Shown here in pieces: positions 37,719 through 47,835 of a stretch of DNA of 64,000 nt; position 1 is the stretch's first letter; each line of letters opens with the position of its first letter. A program made the position numbers and the translations under genes. Below the pieces are notes generated by a model. It had not been told where the DNA came from and made no database searches. It saw only the letters and a program-made list of their open reading frames with translations. Origin of the DNA: Oscillospiraceae bacterium. Lineage in GTDB: Bacteria; Bacillota; Clostridia; Oscillospirales; CAG-272. Where the stretch lies: contig SVST01000016.1 in NCBI GenBank assembly GCA_015064155.1, forward strand, positions 1 to 64,000. The letters run 5' to 3'.

Positions 37719-40475
37719 TCAGCCCTCGGTTCTCATACAGCAATTCTTGTACTTTTTACCGCTGCCGCACGGGCAAGGGTCATTTCTGCCAACGCGTGCG
37801 CCATCGCGCACCACAGTCGTTGCGGCACGTGCCTTGGGCGCATTTTTACGGATGGGAGTCTTGGGACCCGTGGAAATCGGGTTTGCAACCTGCACGCGTG
37901 CAATCGGCTGGGTCTTGGGAACCACCGACAAAATGGTGCGCACGGTTCCCTGACGAATGTCGTCAACCATCGCGTCAAACATATCCGCGCCCAAGATACG
38001 GTATTCGGTAACGGGGTCGCGCTGTGCGTAGGATTGCAAGCTTGCCGCACTCTTGAGATCGTCCATCGTGTCGATATGCTCCATCCAAGCGGAATCGACG
38101 TGTCGCAAGAGGATCGCACGCTCGATCTCGCGGAAGGCTTCCTCGCCAAAAAGCTCCTCCTTCTCGGCATAGCGAGCCAATGCCCGTTCGGTCAAGTCCT
38201 CGGTCAATGCATCTCTGTCAAGCGACTTCAACTCCTCCTCGGAATAGCGGAAATCGGCATCCTCGGTCAAAAAGCCCATAAACTGCGCGCGAAGACCGTC
38301 GAAATCCCATTCTGCCGTCACATCAGAGCGAGTATAGGCGGCAACCGCGCCCTCCACGGTTGACACGATCATCTTCTTGATCGTTTCGGAAATATTCTCC
38401 CCGTCCAGCACCTCTTGACGTTGCTTGTAAATGATGGAGCGCTGCTGGTTCATGACGTCGTCGTATGCCAGCACGTATTTTCTGCGTTTAAAGTTGGTTT
38501 CCTCCAGGTTGTGCTGTGCCGATTCAATGCGATTGGAAAGCAATTTTGCTTCAATCGGCATATCCTCGGGAATCTTCAAGGCACTGACGATGCCCTGCAT
38601 GCGGTCGGTACCGAACAGACGCATCAAATCATCCTCCATAGAAAGGAAGAAGCGTGATTCGCCCGGGTCACCCTGACGTCCCGCACGTCCGCGAAGCTGA
38701 TTGTCAATGCGTCGGCTCTCGTGACGCTCGGTGCCGAGAATGAAAAGTCCTCCCGCCGCCTTGACCTGCTCGGCTTCGGGCGCAATCTGTGCGCGGTATT
38801 TCTCTACCAGCTCGCGGAAAACGCGGCGAGCCTCCAGAATCTCCTCGTCCTCGGTTTCGGAGAAGCCCGCACATGCAGCGATTGCCTCCTCGGAAAACTC
38901 CTTGGCGCGCATATCTGCCTTTGCCATAAACTCGGGGTTACCGCCAAGCAAAATATCGGTTCCGCGTCCTGCCATGTTGGTGGAGATCGTAACCGCACCA
39001 AGCTTGCCCGCCTGCGCAACGATCTCTGCTTCCTTGGCATGATACTTTGCATTCAGAACGGTATGCGGAATGCCCGCACGCATCAACCGATGGGAAAGCT
39101 CCTCGGATTTATCAATCGATACCGTACCGACCAGAACGGGCTGCCCTTTTTCATGGCAAGCCTTGACCTGCTCGACAATTGCGTTGTATTTCCCTTTGAT
39201 GGTACAGTAAACCGAATCGGGGTGATCCTTTCGGATCATCGGCATATTGGTGGGAATCTCCACGACGTCCAAGCTGTAAATTTCACGGAATTCACTTTCC
39301 TCGGTCAGTGCCGTTCCTGTCATACCCGAAAGCTTGCGATACATACGGAAATAGTTTTGGAAGGTGATGGTTGCCAGCGTTTTGTTTTCCTTTTGAACCT
39401 GTACGCCTTCCTTTGCCTCAATTGCCTGGTGCAAGCCGTCGGAATAGCGGCGACCGGGCATCAAACGACCGGTAAAGCTGTCTACGATCATCACTCCGCT
39501 GTCGTTGACAACGTAATCAACGTCGCGGTGCATACATCCGTGCGCACGGATTGCCTGATTGACGTGGTGCGCGATCTGTGCGTTTTCGGGATCGTTGAGA
39601 TTATCCAGTCCAAAAAACGCCTCTGCCTTTTTGGCACCCTGCGGTGTAATGATTGCGTTATTCGCCTTCTCGTCCACGATATAATCGGCATTGATATCAT
39701 CGTGGCTTTCCTTTTGATCCAGCTCCTTGATCACGAATTTACGCATGGAGCGAACCAATACCTCCGCACGGTCATACAGATCGGTTGCCTTTTCTCCCGC
39801 ACCCGAAATAATCAACGGTGTCCGTGCTTCGTCGATCAAAATCGAGTCCACCTCGTCGACGATGGCAAACACGTGACCTCTTTGCACCATCTGCTTCTTG
39901 TATACCACCATGTTGTCGCGCAGATAGTCAAAGCCGAACTCATTGTTCGTTCCGTAAGTAATGTCGGCACGGTAAGCCGCCATTTTTTCCTCGTTGCTTT
40001 GGTCGTGGATCACAAGACCCGTCGTAAGTCCCATAAACTCATAAACGCGCCCCATTTCCTCTGCACCCACGCGTGCCAAATACTCATTGACGGTAACGAT
40101 ATGCACACCGTCGCCCGTCAAAGCATTCAGATAAGCGGGAAGCGTTGCCACCAACGTCTTTCCCTCACCGGTTTTCATTTCGGCAATGCGCCCCTGATGC
40201 AAAACGATACCGCCAAGGATCTGCACGCGGAAAGGACGCTTGTTCAAAACGCGGTGCGCCGCCTCGCGGATTGCCGCAAAGGCATCGGGCAGGATATCGT
40301 CGGTGGTTTCACCGTTTGAAAGTCGCTCCTTCAAGGCGGGTGTTACCGCCTTCAATTCCTCGTCCGACATGGCAGCGTAGGTTTGTGCGAGCGCGTCCAC
40401 CTCGTCGGCAATCACGTTCAATTTTTTGATCTGACGTTGGCTATAGGTTCCAAAAACTTTTTTCAACAAAGACAT
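37719..40475 (-). CDS. secA: Preprotein translocase subunit SecA
   Basis: MSLLKKVFGTYSQRQIKKLN; AEMKTGEGKTLVATLPAYLNAL; TNMAGRGTDILLGGNPE; C-terminal zinc motif GRNDPCPCGSGKKYKNCC. Confidence 0.98.
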   Translation of the reverse strand: MSLLKKVFGTYSQRQIKKLNVIADEVDALAQTYAAMSDEELKAVTPALKERLSNGETTDDILPDAFAAIREAAHRVLNKRPFRVQILGGIVLHQGRIAEMKTGEGKTLVATLPAYLNALTGDGVHIVTVNEYLARVGAEEMGRVYEFMGLTTGLVIHDQSNEEKMAAYRADITYGTNNEFGFDYLRDNMVVYKKQMVQRGHVFAIVDEVDSILIDEARTPLIISGAGEKATDLYDRAEVLVRSMRKFVIKELDQKESHDDINADYIVDEKANNAIITPQGAKKAEAFFGLDNLNDPENAQIAHHVNQAIRAHGCMHRDVDYVVNDSGVMIVDSFTGRLMPGRRYSDGLHQAIEAKEGVQVQKENKTLATITFQNYFRMYRKLSGMTGTALTEESEFREIYSLDVVEIPTNMPMIRKDHPDSVYCTIKGKYNAIVEQVKACHEKGQPVLVGTVSIDKSEELSHRLMRAGIPHTVLNAKYHAKEAEIVAQAGKLGAVTISTNMAGRGTDILLGGNPEFMAKADMRAKEFSEEAIAACAGFSETEDEEILEARRVFRELVEKYRAQIAPEAEQVKAAGGLFILGTERHESRRIDNQLRGRAGRQGDPGESRFFLSMEDDLMRLFGTDRMQGIVSALKIPEDMPIEAKLLSNRIESAQHNLEETNFKRRKYVLAYDDVMNQQRSIIYKQRQEVLDGENISETIKKMIVSTVEGAVAAYTRSDVTAEWDFDGLRAQFMGFLTEDADFRYSEEELKSLDRDALTEDLTERALARYAEKEELFGEEAFREIERAILLRHVDSAWMEHIDTMDDLKSAASLQSYAQRDPVTEYRILGADMFDAMVDDIRQGTVRTILSVVPKTQPIARVQVANPISTGPKTPIRKNAPKARAATTVVRDGARVGRNDPCPCGSGKKYKNCCMRTEG

Positions 40476-40607
40476 GTGTATGATCCTTTCGGTCCAATAA
40501 TCGTTTCGGTGTGATACACCTACAATACTCCAGTATCTATTATACAATAAAAATACGTAAATTTATATTATAATTTGTAAACTTTAAAAAAATCGCAAAA
40601 AAATCGC

Positions 40608-40636
40608 TTGCAGAAAATGCAAAAATATGCTATGAT
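40608..40636 (+). promoter_or_regulatory. Promoter of trmL-mnmA
   Basis: TTGCAG-17 bp-TATGAT. Confidence 0.65.
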
Positions 40637-40672
40637 AGAGGAAACGTGAGCAAAGAAAGAGGGTCACCCACC

Positions 40673-41176
40673 ATGAAAGCCGTTAACATCGTTCTGCACG
40701 AGCCCGAAATCCCACAAAACACGGGAAACATTGCAAGAACCTGCGCCGCTACCGGTGCCGCATTGCACCTGATCCGCCCCTTGGGATTTGAGATCGACGA
40801 CAAAAAGCTGAAGCGTGCGGGGCTTGACTACTGGCAGTATCTTGATATTACCTACTACGACGGGCTTGAGGATTTCTACCAAAAGAATCCCGATGCCAAG
40901 GTCTATTATTTTACCACCAAGGCGAAGTATAATTACTGTGACGTTTCCTACCCCGACCCCGTTTTTATCATGTTTGGGAAAGAAACGAAGGGACTGCCCG
41001 AAGAACTGTTGGTACAACACCCCGAGGACTGTGTCCGTCTTCCGATGAAGGAAGGACTTCGGTCACTGAATCTCTCCAACACGGTAGCGGTAGCGGTTTA
41101 TGAAATCTTGCGTCAAAAGAATTTCGACGGATTGCAAGAAGCCGGCGAGCTGACACGTTTTTCTTGGGATGGTTGA
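40673..41176 (+). CDS. trmL: tRNA (cytidine(34)-2'-O)-methyltransferase (SPOUT)
   Basis: MKAVNIVLHEPEIPQNTGNIARTCAATGAALHLIRPLGFEIDDKKLKRAGLDYW; FGKETKGLP; LNLSNTVAVAVYE. Confidence 0.95.
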   Translation: MKAVNIVLHEPEIPQNTGNIARTCAATGAALHLIRPLGFEIDDKKLKRAGLDYWQYLDITYYDGLEDFYQKNPDAKVYYFTTKAKYNYCDVSYPDPVFIMFGKETKGLPEELLVQHPEDCVRLPMKEGLRSLNLSNTVAVAVYEILRQKNFDGLQEAGELTRFSWDG

Positions 41177-42266
41177 TATGAAAAAAGAAATGAATCGGGG
41201 GACCGTCCTGGTTGCCATGAGTGGCGGTGTTGACAGCAGCGTGGCTGCAAAAATTCTCACGGATGAGGGACTTCCTTGCGTGGGAATCACAATGAAGCTG
41301 TTCGATCCGAGCAAGCTTGCATCTGACGTTCCCACGCCTACCTGCGGAACTGCCGCCGAAGCCGAGGATGCGGCACGTATTGCAAACCGGCTGGCAATTC
41401 CCTTTCACGTCATCGATTTTTCCGATGATTTTCAGCGAAACGTCATTGAGTATTTCATCGAAACCTACGTCAAAGGCGGCACGCCAAACCCTTGCGTGCA
41501 ATGCAACCGCACCATGAAATTCGGGAAGCTCTATGAAGCGGGAAAACAATTGGGATGCGAGGAAATTGCAACGGGTCACTATGCGCGGATCGACAAAAGC
41601 GGGTCCCGTCCACTGCTTTTGCGCGCCAAGGATCCCACAAAGGATCAAAGCTACGTTTTGTGGCAGCTATCTCGGGAGCAACTACGGGTCACCCGTTTTC
41701 CGTTGGGGGACATGACCAAGGACGAGGTTCGCGAAATTGCCCTCTCAAACGGCTTTTGCAACGCAACAAGACGTGACAGTCAGGATATTTGCTTTATTCC
41801 CGACGGAGATTACGTATCGTTTATCGAGCGAAATACCAATTTACAGTTCCCCTCGGGTGATTTTATCGACGTCAACGGAAAGCCCCTTGGCAAGCACCAA
41901 GGAATGATCCGCTATACGGTCGGGCAACGAAAGGGCTTGGGGATTGCCTTTGGAAAACCCACCTACGTATGCAAAAAAGACCCCGTTACCAACACGGTAA
42001 CGCTGGGGGACAACGACCAACTGTTCAGTCGTGAGCTGACGGCAAAGCAGATCAATCTCATTGCCATGGATCGCATGGATTCTCCAATCCGCGTCCAAGC
42101 AAAGGTGCGCTATTCGGCGCGCCCTGCGTGGGCTACCGTAGAACAATCCGACGACGATACCATTGCGCTTCGTTTCGACGAAGCACAACGTGCAATCTCC
42201 CCCGGTCAATCGGTGGTTCTGTACGACGGTGACGTCGTGCTGGGCGGCGGGATCATTCAATCTTAA
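41169..42266 (+). CDS. mnmA: tRNA-specific 2-thiouridylase
   Basis: VLVAMSGGVDSSVAAKIL, GGTPNPCVQCNRTMKFG, KDQSYVLWQL, DSQDICFIPDGDY. Confidence 0.97.
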   Translation: MVDMKKEMNRGTVLVAMSGGVDSSVAAKILTDEGLPCVGITMKLFDPSKLASDVPTPTCGTAAEAEDAARIANRLAIPFHVIDFSDDFQRNVIEYFIETYVKGGTPNPCVQCNRTMKFGKLYEAGKQLGCEEIATGHYARIDKSGSRPLLLRAKDPTKDQSYVLWQLSREQLRVTRFPLGDMTKDEVREIALSNGFCNATRRDSQDICFIPDGDYVSFIERNTNLQFPSGDFIDVNGKPLGKHQGMIRYTVGQRKGLGIAFGKPTYVCKKDPVTNTVTLGDNDQLFSRELTAKQINLIAMDRMDSPIRVQAKVRYSARPAWATVEQSDDDTIALRFDEAQRAISPGQSVVLYDGDVVLGGGIIQS

Positions 42267-42277
42267 AATAAAATGCA

Positions 42278-42330
42278 AAAAGCTCCGCACGGAACGAAAA
42301 AAGCGTTCCCCATGCGGAGCTTTTCATTTT
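42278..42330. terminator. Bidirectional terminator
   Basis: AAAAAGCTCCGCAcgGAACG...CGTTCCccaTGCGGAGCTTTTC. Confidence 0.7.
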
Positions 42331-42360
42331 ATAAAAAGGATGTTTCCCTACCGTGACCGT

Positions 42361-43035
42361 TTACAGTGCCGCGATGAAATCCATCAGCTTCTGTGCCAGA
42401 ATCGCATGACCGTCATCGTTGAAATGCAATCCGTCTGCCGTGTATTTCTCATACTGTACGGGATCGTGAGGATCGATGCCAAGATCACGGTACAAATTCA
42501 ACACGGGAATGTTGAAGTTCTTTGCCGTTTCCTCGATTACCTCAACGTAAGCCAACAAAGGCTTGGCATCTGTATTTTTGCCCTCTCTGGGAGAGGGAGC
42601 GAGATCATTGACGTTTCCGTAGTTGCAACGGGCGGGCGTCATAAAGACGATCGGCTTGCCCGCGAAGCGTTCAAGCAGGTAATTCATCAAGAAATACACG
42701 CCGCCGCAAAAGGTTGCGGGCGTGGTATCACCGATGACACCGAACGGTGCATCTCCGTGAATATAATCATTCACTCCGCCGTAAACGATCACCATATCCG
42801 CATTTTTGTCCAGGTTGTAAGCGCGTCCGCAGAAGCAAAGATCGTGCCGTGGCTTTGCGCTGGCATGAATTTGATGCGCGATTCGCGTGCCGCCAATACC
42901 GTAGTTATTTACCGCCGCAAGTGCGCAAGCCTTTTTGATGCGATTGTCGTAACGACAGCTTTCAATATCGGCAACCCCTGCACCCTCGGTGATACTGTCA
43001 CCCAAAAAGTTGATTGTAAAGCCTTTGATTTCCAT
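42361..43035 (-). CDS. SGNH/GDSL hydrolase
   Basis: INFLGDSITEGAGV, VIVYGGVNDYIHG, DGLHFNDDGHAILAQ. Confidence 0.9.
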   Translation of the reverse strand: MEIKGFTINFLGDSITEGAGVADIESCRYDNRIKKACALAAVNNYGIGGTRIAHQIHASAKPRHDLCFCGRAYNLDKNADMVIVYGGVNDYIHGDAPFGVIGDTTPATFCGGVYFLMNYLLERFAGKPIVFMTPARCNYGNVNDLAPSPREGKNTDAKPLLAYVEVIEETAKNFNIPVLNLYRDLGIDPHDPVQYEKYTADGLHFNDDGHAILAQKLMDFIAAL

Positions 43036-43142
43036 AATCAGTCCTCCGTTTTTTGGTATCGACTTATCATATCACGATTTTTGGGTTTTGTCAAGTGCAG
43101 ATAGCAACGGTTTGCTTCTTTTTCAAAAAAAGAGAAAAACAT

Positions 43143-44111
43143 TTAAAAAGAATTCCTCCGAACGATCCTGTGCCTCATCAGCATCAAAAGGCACGCGGTT
43201 GTAAGACATGCTATACTTGCCAATTCATAGCGTGACCAAACACCGATCAACAAGGATAACGCGCAAAAGCAAAAGGAAATGGTCAATAAAATTCGTGCGC
43301 ACTGTGCGCTTGAAATCCCCGCATCGCAAATACGGTGGTGCAAATGTCCGCGATCGGCATAAAACGGGCTTTTCCCACGCAAGATCCGACGCAGAACCGC
43401 AGCCGCCAGATCGGCAAGAGGATACGCAAAAATCAACAACGGTAGCATCGGAATCTCTACTCCACCGTGCAAGCGAAACAAGTCCCATGACATGACCCCC
43501 AACCAAAAGCCGACACTCCCCGAGCCGCAGTCCCCTGCAAAAATCACGGCGGGATGCCGATTAAACACCCGAAAGCCAAGCAACGCAACCGCCAAAGCCG
43601 CAGACAAAGCCGCGCGTTCGGGCATTCCGAGCCCGACGAAAAAAAGACTAACCGTAAAAGCCTCCATTGCAGCACAGCCGCAAAACAATCCGTCCAAGCC
43701 GTCGATAAAATTATGGGCATTGGTCAACAGAAGAATCCAAAAAAAAGCCCCAAACGCTTCCCAGCCCCGAGCACCGATTCCCTTGCCGACAACGGTCAAC
43801 GAGCAAACCATCTGTATCAAAAGCTTCACCCGGGCCGGCAACGGGTTCACGTCATCGATCAATCCCAACCCCAGTATCACTGCACCAAGACCGACCGTAT
43901 ACCCCCAAAAAGGGCTGTCTATCCCAATCAGCGCACAGCCGAGGAAAAAGCCAAGACCGATTGCCAGCCCCCCGTTGCGCGGAATACTTTTGCGATGCAT
44001 TCTCCGCCAATCCTTGGGCACGTCAACGGCACCGATTTTCCAAGCAAAAAGCCAGGTCATCGGCATCAAGCATATCACGAAAGAAAAAACCGCAAGCAAC
44101 ATCCATCCCAT
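43143..44111 (-). CDS. MraY/WecA/TagO-like undecaprenyl-phosphate sugar-1-phosphate transferase
   Basis: GAVDVPKDWRRMHRKSIPRNGGLAIGLGF; LGLIDDVNPLP; NAHNFIDGLDGL; FAGDCGSGSVGFWLG; DRGHLHHRICD. Confidence 0.92.
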   Translation of the reverse strand: MGWMLLAVFSFVICLMPMTWLFAWKIGAVDVPKDWRRMHRKSIPRNGGLAIGLGFFLGCALIGIDSPFWGYTVGLGAVILGLGLIDDVNPLPARVKLLIQMVCSLTVVGKGIGARGWEAFGAFFWILLLTNAHNFIDGLDGLFCGCAAMEAFTVSLFFVGLGMPERAALSAALAVALLGFRVFNRHPAVIFAGDCGSGSVGFWLGVMSWDLFRLHGGVEIPMLPLLIFAYPLADLAAAVLRRILRGKSPFYADRGHLHHRICDAGISSAQCARILLTISFCFCALSLLIGVWSRYELASIACLTTACLLMLMRHRIVRRNSF

Positions 44112-44171
44112 TTTATCACCCTCTTTTCATGCGTCGCAATTTATTCTTTCCCAAACGCAAAAAAAGATACC

Positions 44172-44206
44172 AAAAGAGGCTGTTTCCGCAACAGAAACAG
44201 CCTCTT
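44172..44206 (-). terminator. Rho-independent terminator
   Basis: AAGAGGCTGTTTC tgttgcg GAAACAGCCTCTTTT on minus strand. Confidence 0.7.
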
Positions 44207-44224
44207 GAACGTTATTTTGTTTAA

Positions 44225-47200
44225 TTACGAAGCAGCCGTGGTGGTTTCAGCCTCTTCCTCGGTTTCCTCGTCGGAGGAGGAATCGTCTTCTACAACGTCA
44301 TCGGGCAGATAGCCGTATTCCTTCATCCATGCATAGTAGAGCATGTAAGGAGAATCGAAGTATACGAAAGGCTCCTTGTAGTCACCACTGAAGTCGGGGT
44401 CGTAATCGCCAACCTCACCGTTAACCTTGTACTCAACCAGCTTGTAGGAAGCCAGTGCGCGCACGTTTCTGCTGAACTGCGACAGGTCGGGGTATTTCTC
44501 ACCGGTCTTGTTGGTTCTGTCGGCTACGCAGAAATATGCTTCGACATCGGCTGCAATCACCTTGAGATCGGAATCTGTCGGCTTAGGAGTCTTCTCGCCG
44601 GTGCCGAGCAGTACGCTGAACGCCTTTACAACCTTCTGCATGGATTCCAACGCAGTTTTCATTGCGGTTTCCAACGCACGTTCATCAACCGCACCGTCCT
44701 CGGAGATTGCCTTCTTGCAATCATCCTCATAGGTCTTCACGATAGACGCATACTGGGTTTCCCAAAGCAACTCAACCTTTTCGTTCGTGTCTTCCATGAA
44801 CTTCACAAGGTCGGTGTCAAGCGTTCCCATTCTGTCGTAACTGAAGTTGTCCTGGGTGGTGATTTCGCTGAAGTCGGTTTCGACACCGTTGATGCGCAGT
44901 ACGGGAGTAACCTCTGCGTCTGCATCTGCAAGAACGGATACGTAGCTGAATACGTACGACAGATCTTCCTCGGAATCAAAGCCCATGCCTTCCGCGAACG
45001 AGATGTCAAAGTTGACAAGCAAATCATTCTTCTCACCGGTGGGCTGAACGACAAGATAGTTGGTATCGCTCACGCGTGCACGGTATACAACGAAGATATG
45101 CTCTACCTGATCCAGCGCAGCCTTCTCGCCTGCCGCATTTACGTAGGTGTAGTCGATACGAGCGCATTCTGCCACGTTACCAAGCGAATCCATATACACC
45201 TTCGACTTGGAATCATAGGTCAGCTTATTGCCTGCGGCATCGTAATAGGTTTCGCTGCCAACGGTCAACTCGTTGCCGTTTTCGTCGTAGTATTTTTTAC
45301 TGAGCATCAAGTAGTTATTGGGAGTTCTCGAAATCTTCTTGTCAAGACCCAAAACCCACTCGATCAAGGTCGTATTCTTCAATACGGTTGCCTTGGTCAG
45401 CTCGTAAGTGCTGATGGAGTACTTTTCGGTATTGTTGAAATCGAATACCAAACGACCGTTCAAATCCTGCGTTGCAAATACAACGGGATCATCTCTTTCG
45501 ATCACCAACGTTTCGGGATCGTCCAAGCTGGGAACGTACACACCGAGCGCATAACGGAAGCCAACCTGCAAGCCCTTTTCGGTATCCTTGGACAAGGATT
45601 TTTCAACGTCGGCATATACTACCGTGAACTCGTAAGGATCGCCGTCCTCATCAATGGTCTTGGAGGGAGTATCCAGCGAAATGTAGGAAACGTCGATATT
45701 GATACCAACGCGCTCACTCTTAACCTCGCCCGTTTTGGAATCCTCCAAATCAGCCATGATATCCGCAGGGGTATCCAAAATAACCTCTACCGATTTCCCT
45801 GCCTCGATATCGGTATTGTACAGATAGTAAACGGCTCTGTAGTAATCGTCGTCAACCTGATAGGTTCTCAGCGCATACATGCCGGGACCCTTTCTGTCGC
45901 ACTCCTCGATAAAGTTCTTCAAGGTTGCATTCTGCATCACAACCGATTTGCTGTATCCGGTGGAGTACGAAACGGTGTAGCCGTCGTCGCCGATCACCAC
46001 CTCGTCGTTCACGGGCTGTGATTGAATTGCATATTCACCCAAGTCAAAGCCGAGCAACGGGTCAACCAAGGATGCACGGTTCTGAATCTTACCGGTTTCC
46101 CAAATGTCGGGGGACATATTGTACGCGGGATCGGGATATGCGATGAAGGTATTACCGGTTGCATAGATGTCCATCATGTAACGGAAGTCGGGGTCGGACT
46201 TACGCTTCACCGACACGTTACCGTCCTCATCCTCAACCAAGGAATAGTGCATGTCCTCAACACCGTACTGCAAAATATTGCGGAACTCGGGGTTGGTGTT
46301 CAAGTATGTAACAACCTGCATGCTGCGGGATACGCTCACGGAATAAGAGCAAACGCCGAACATATGTCCGTAAATATCCTCGGAGGTTGCAGTGGGATAT
46401 CCAACGACTACGGGGTAATAAGCGGTGCCGTCGTCATCAATATACTCACCCTTCGTCAAAATGGTGGAGTCACCGGTTGCGAACTTCACCGCAACCTTGG
46501 TACGCACGTCACCCTCGATACCGAAGTACTCCTTCATGCGGAACTCATTCAGCTTGAGGAAGCCGTTTGCAAATTCCTCGTTTTCAAACAAGCTGTCAAA
46601 GCCCAGAATCACGCTTCCGCGGTTCAGATCCGCCATGTTATCGTAATGATAGCCGAACACCGAGAACTGATCAAGCTGGGTGCTGTAATCGGTAGAGTCG
46701 ATCGACCAATAATGTGCCAGGAGCTTCAAGCACTCCTCGTACGTGGAGTCGATCGGAATCACGTCCTTGTTGTTCTTGGAAACCGCATCAAGGAAGGAAT
46801 AGAGGTTCTTGTTGTAAAGACCGTCAATCAGCTCCTCATCCCACCATGCGTGCATGTTGTACTCCTGCATCAGCTCTTTGTTGAGTAGCATGTACTTGTA
46901 CTCACCGATGGTGTGGTTGTTCGGGATTGCGTAGGTGTTATCACCAACGCGAGCCGCCGACAGCAACGTACCGGACACGTACTCGTAAAGCTTCTTCGAG
47001 GAAACGTCCAGCTCGGTGTTCAGATTTGCAAGCCATCCCTTGCCGACGAAATCAAGGTACATATCCTCGCCTGCGATGTAGATGATGTCAACCTGATTTG
47101 CCAAAAGCTCGGGGTATTTGATAACCGTCATACCAAGGTCGTTGGTTTCGGTTGCGTCGGTAACCTCTTCAGTCTTTTCAGCCGTCGTTTCTTCACCGTC

Positions 47201-47554
47201 TTCCGCTTCGGTTTCTTCTTCATCAGGCTGCAAGCTCTCCTGCAATGCTGCAAACTTTACGATGGCATCGTCCAGCTTTTCACGATACTCATCCTCGGTC
47301 AGGAAGTTGACAACCAGCTTGGTTTTAAACTTCGAATTGGTAATTGCGTTCAGAGCAGCGCTAACGGCAGCGGCATTGTCCGCCGAAACCTCCTCCTCAC
47401 AAACAACCCACATGGACAGCGTCATTGCCGCTTGAGATGCGGTTTCCGTGATTTCATCTTTTGCCTCTTCATCACTCTTCTTCGAGCATCCGGTCAGGAC
47501 CACTCCCAGAACCATTACAAGGCACAAAAGCAGACAACACAGTCTTTTTTTCAT
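44225..47554 (-). CDS. Very large lipoprotein with extracellular solute-binding-like N-terminus
   Basis: Lipobox MKKRLCCLLLCLVMVLGVVLTGCSKK; GKGWLANLNTEL...YAIPNNHTIGEYKYMLLNKELMQEYN typical of family 1 SBPs; ~1109 aa; acidic Ser/Thr-rich C-terminus. Confidence 0.75.
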   Translation of the reverse strand: MKKRLCCLLLCLVMVLGVVLTGCSKKSDEEAKDEITETASQAAMTLSMWVVCEEEVSADNAAAVSAALNAITNSKFKTKLVVNFLTEDEYREKLDDAIVKFAALQESLQPDEEETEAEDGEETTAEKTEEVTDATETNDLGMTVIKYPELLANQVDIIYIAGEDMYLDFVGKGWLANLNTELDVSSKKLYEYVSGTLLSAARVGDNTYAIPNNHTIGEYKYMLLNKELMQEYNMHAWWDEELIDGLYNKNLYSFLDAVSKNNKDVIPIDSTYEECLKLLAHYWSIDSTDYSTQLDQFSVFGYHYDNMADLNRGSVILGFDSLFENEEFANGFLKLNEFRMKEYFGIEGDVRTKVAVKFATGDSTILTKGEYIDDDGTAYYPVVVGYPTATSEDIYGHMFGVCSYSVSVSRSMQVVTYLNTNPEFRNILQYGVEDMHYSLVEDEDGNVSVKRKSDPDFRYMMDIYATGNTFIAYPDPAYNMSPDIWETGKIQNRASLVDPLLGFDLGEYAIQSQPVNDEVVIGDDGYTVSYSTGYSKSVVMQNATLKNFIEECDRKGPGMYALRTYQVDDDYYRAVYYLYNTDIEAGKSVEVILDTPADIMADLEDSKTGEVKSERVGINIDVSYISLDTPSKTIDEDGDPYEFTVVYADVEKSLSKDTEKGLQVGFRYALGVYVPSLDDPETLVIERDDPVVFATQDLNGRLVFDFNNTEKYSISTYELTKATVLKNTTLIEWVLGLDKKISRTPNNYLMLSKKYYDENGNELTVGSETYYDAAGNKLTYDSKSKVYMDSLGNVAECARIDYTYVNAAGEKAALDQVEHIFVVYRARVSDTNYLVVQPTGEKNDLLVNFDISFAEGMGFDSEEDLSYVFSYVSVLADADAEVTPVLRINGVETDFSEITTQDNFSYDRMGTLDTDLVKFMEDTNEKVELLWETQYASIVKTYEDDCKKAISEDGAVDERALETAMKTALESMQKVVKAFSVLLGTGEKTPKPTDSDLKVIAADVEAYFCVADRTNKTGEKYPDLSQFSRNVRALASYKLVEYKVNGEVGDYDPDFSGDYKEPFVYFDSPYMLYYAWMKEYGYLPDDVVEDDSSSDEETEEEAETTTAAS

Positions 47555-47630
47555 GTTGTTTCCTCCCAGTTTTCCCACTTGTCCAAGGTAAACGAGGTCT
47601 ACCTCGACATAGTTACATTTATACCCCTAC

Positions 47631-47659
47631 ATTTTACACTATTTTTCCGAATCTGTCAA
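47631..47659 (-). promoter_or_regulatory. Strong sigma-A-like promoter of the large lipoprotein gene
   Basis: TTGACA-17 bp-TAAAAT on minus strand. Confidence 0.75.
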
Positions 47660-47835
47660 GTGAATTTTTTGTGACGTTCACGCTCGCGCGTACGCAAGCA
47701 AACAAATCCGACATTTTGTGTTCACAATTAGATGTGATATCGCACAAAATCAATTCCGTTATTTTGTGCTTTTAACAGTTCTTTTGGCTCTTTTTAACAA
47801 ACATAGCCATCATTTTTTGTTCTCATAGAACAATT

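Noticed and set aside
38721-40319. 532-aa plus-strand ORF antisense to secA
   Set aside because: Shadow of secA codon usage; low-complexity His/Arg/Val composition and no recognisable domain.
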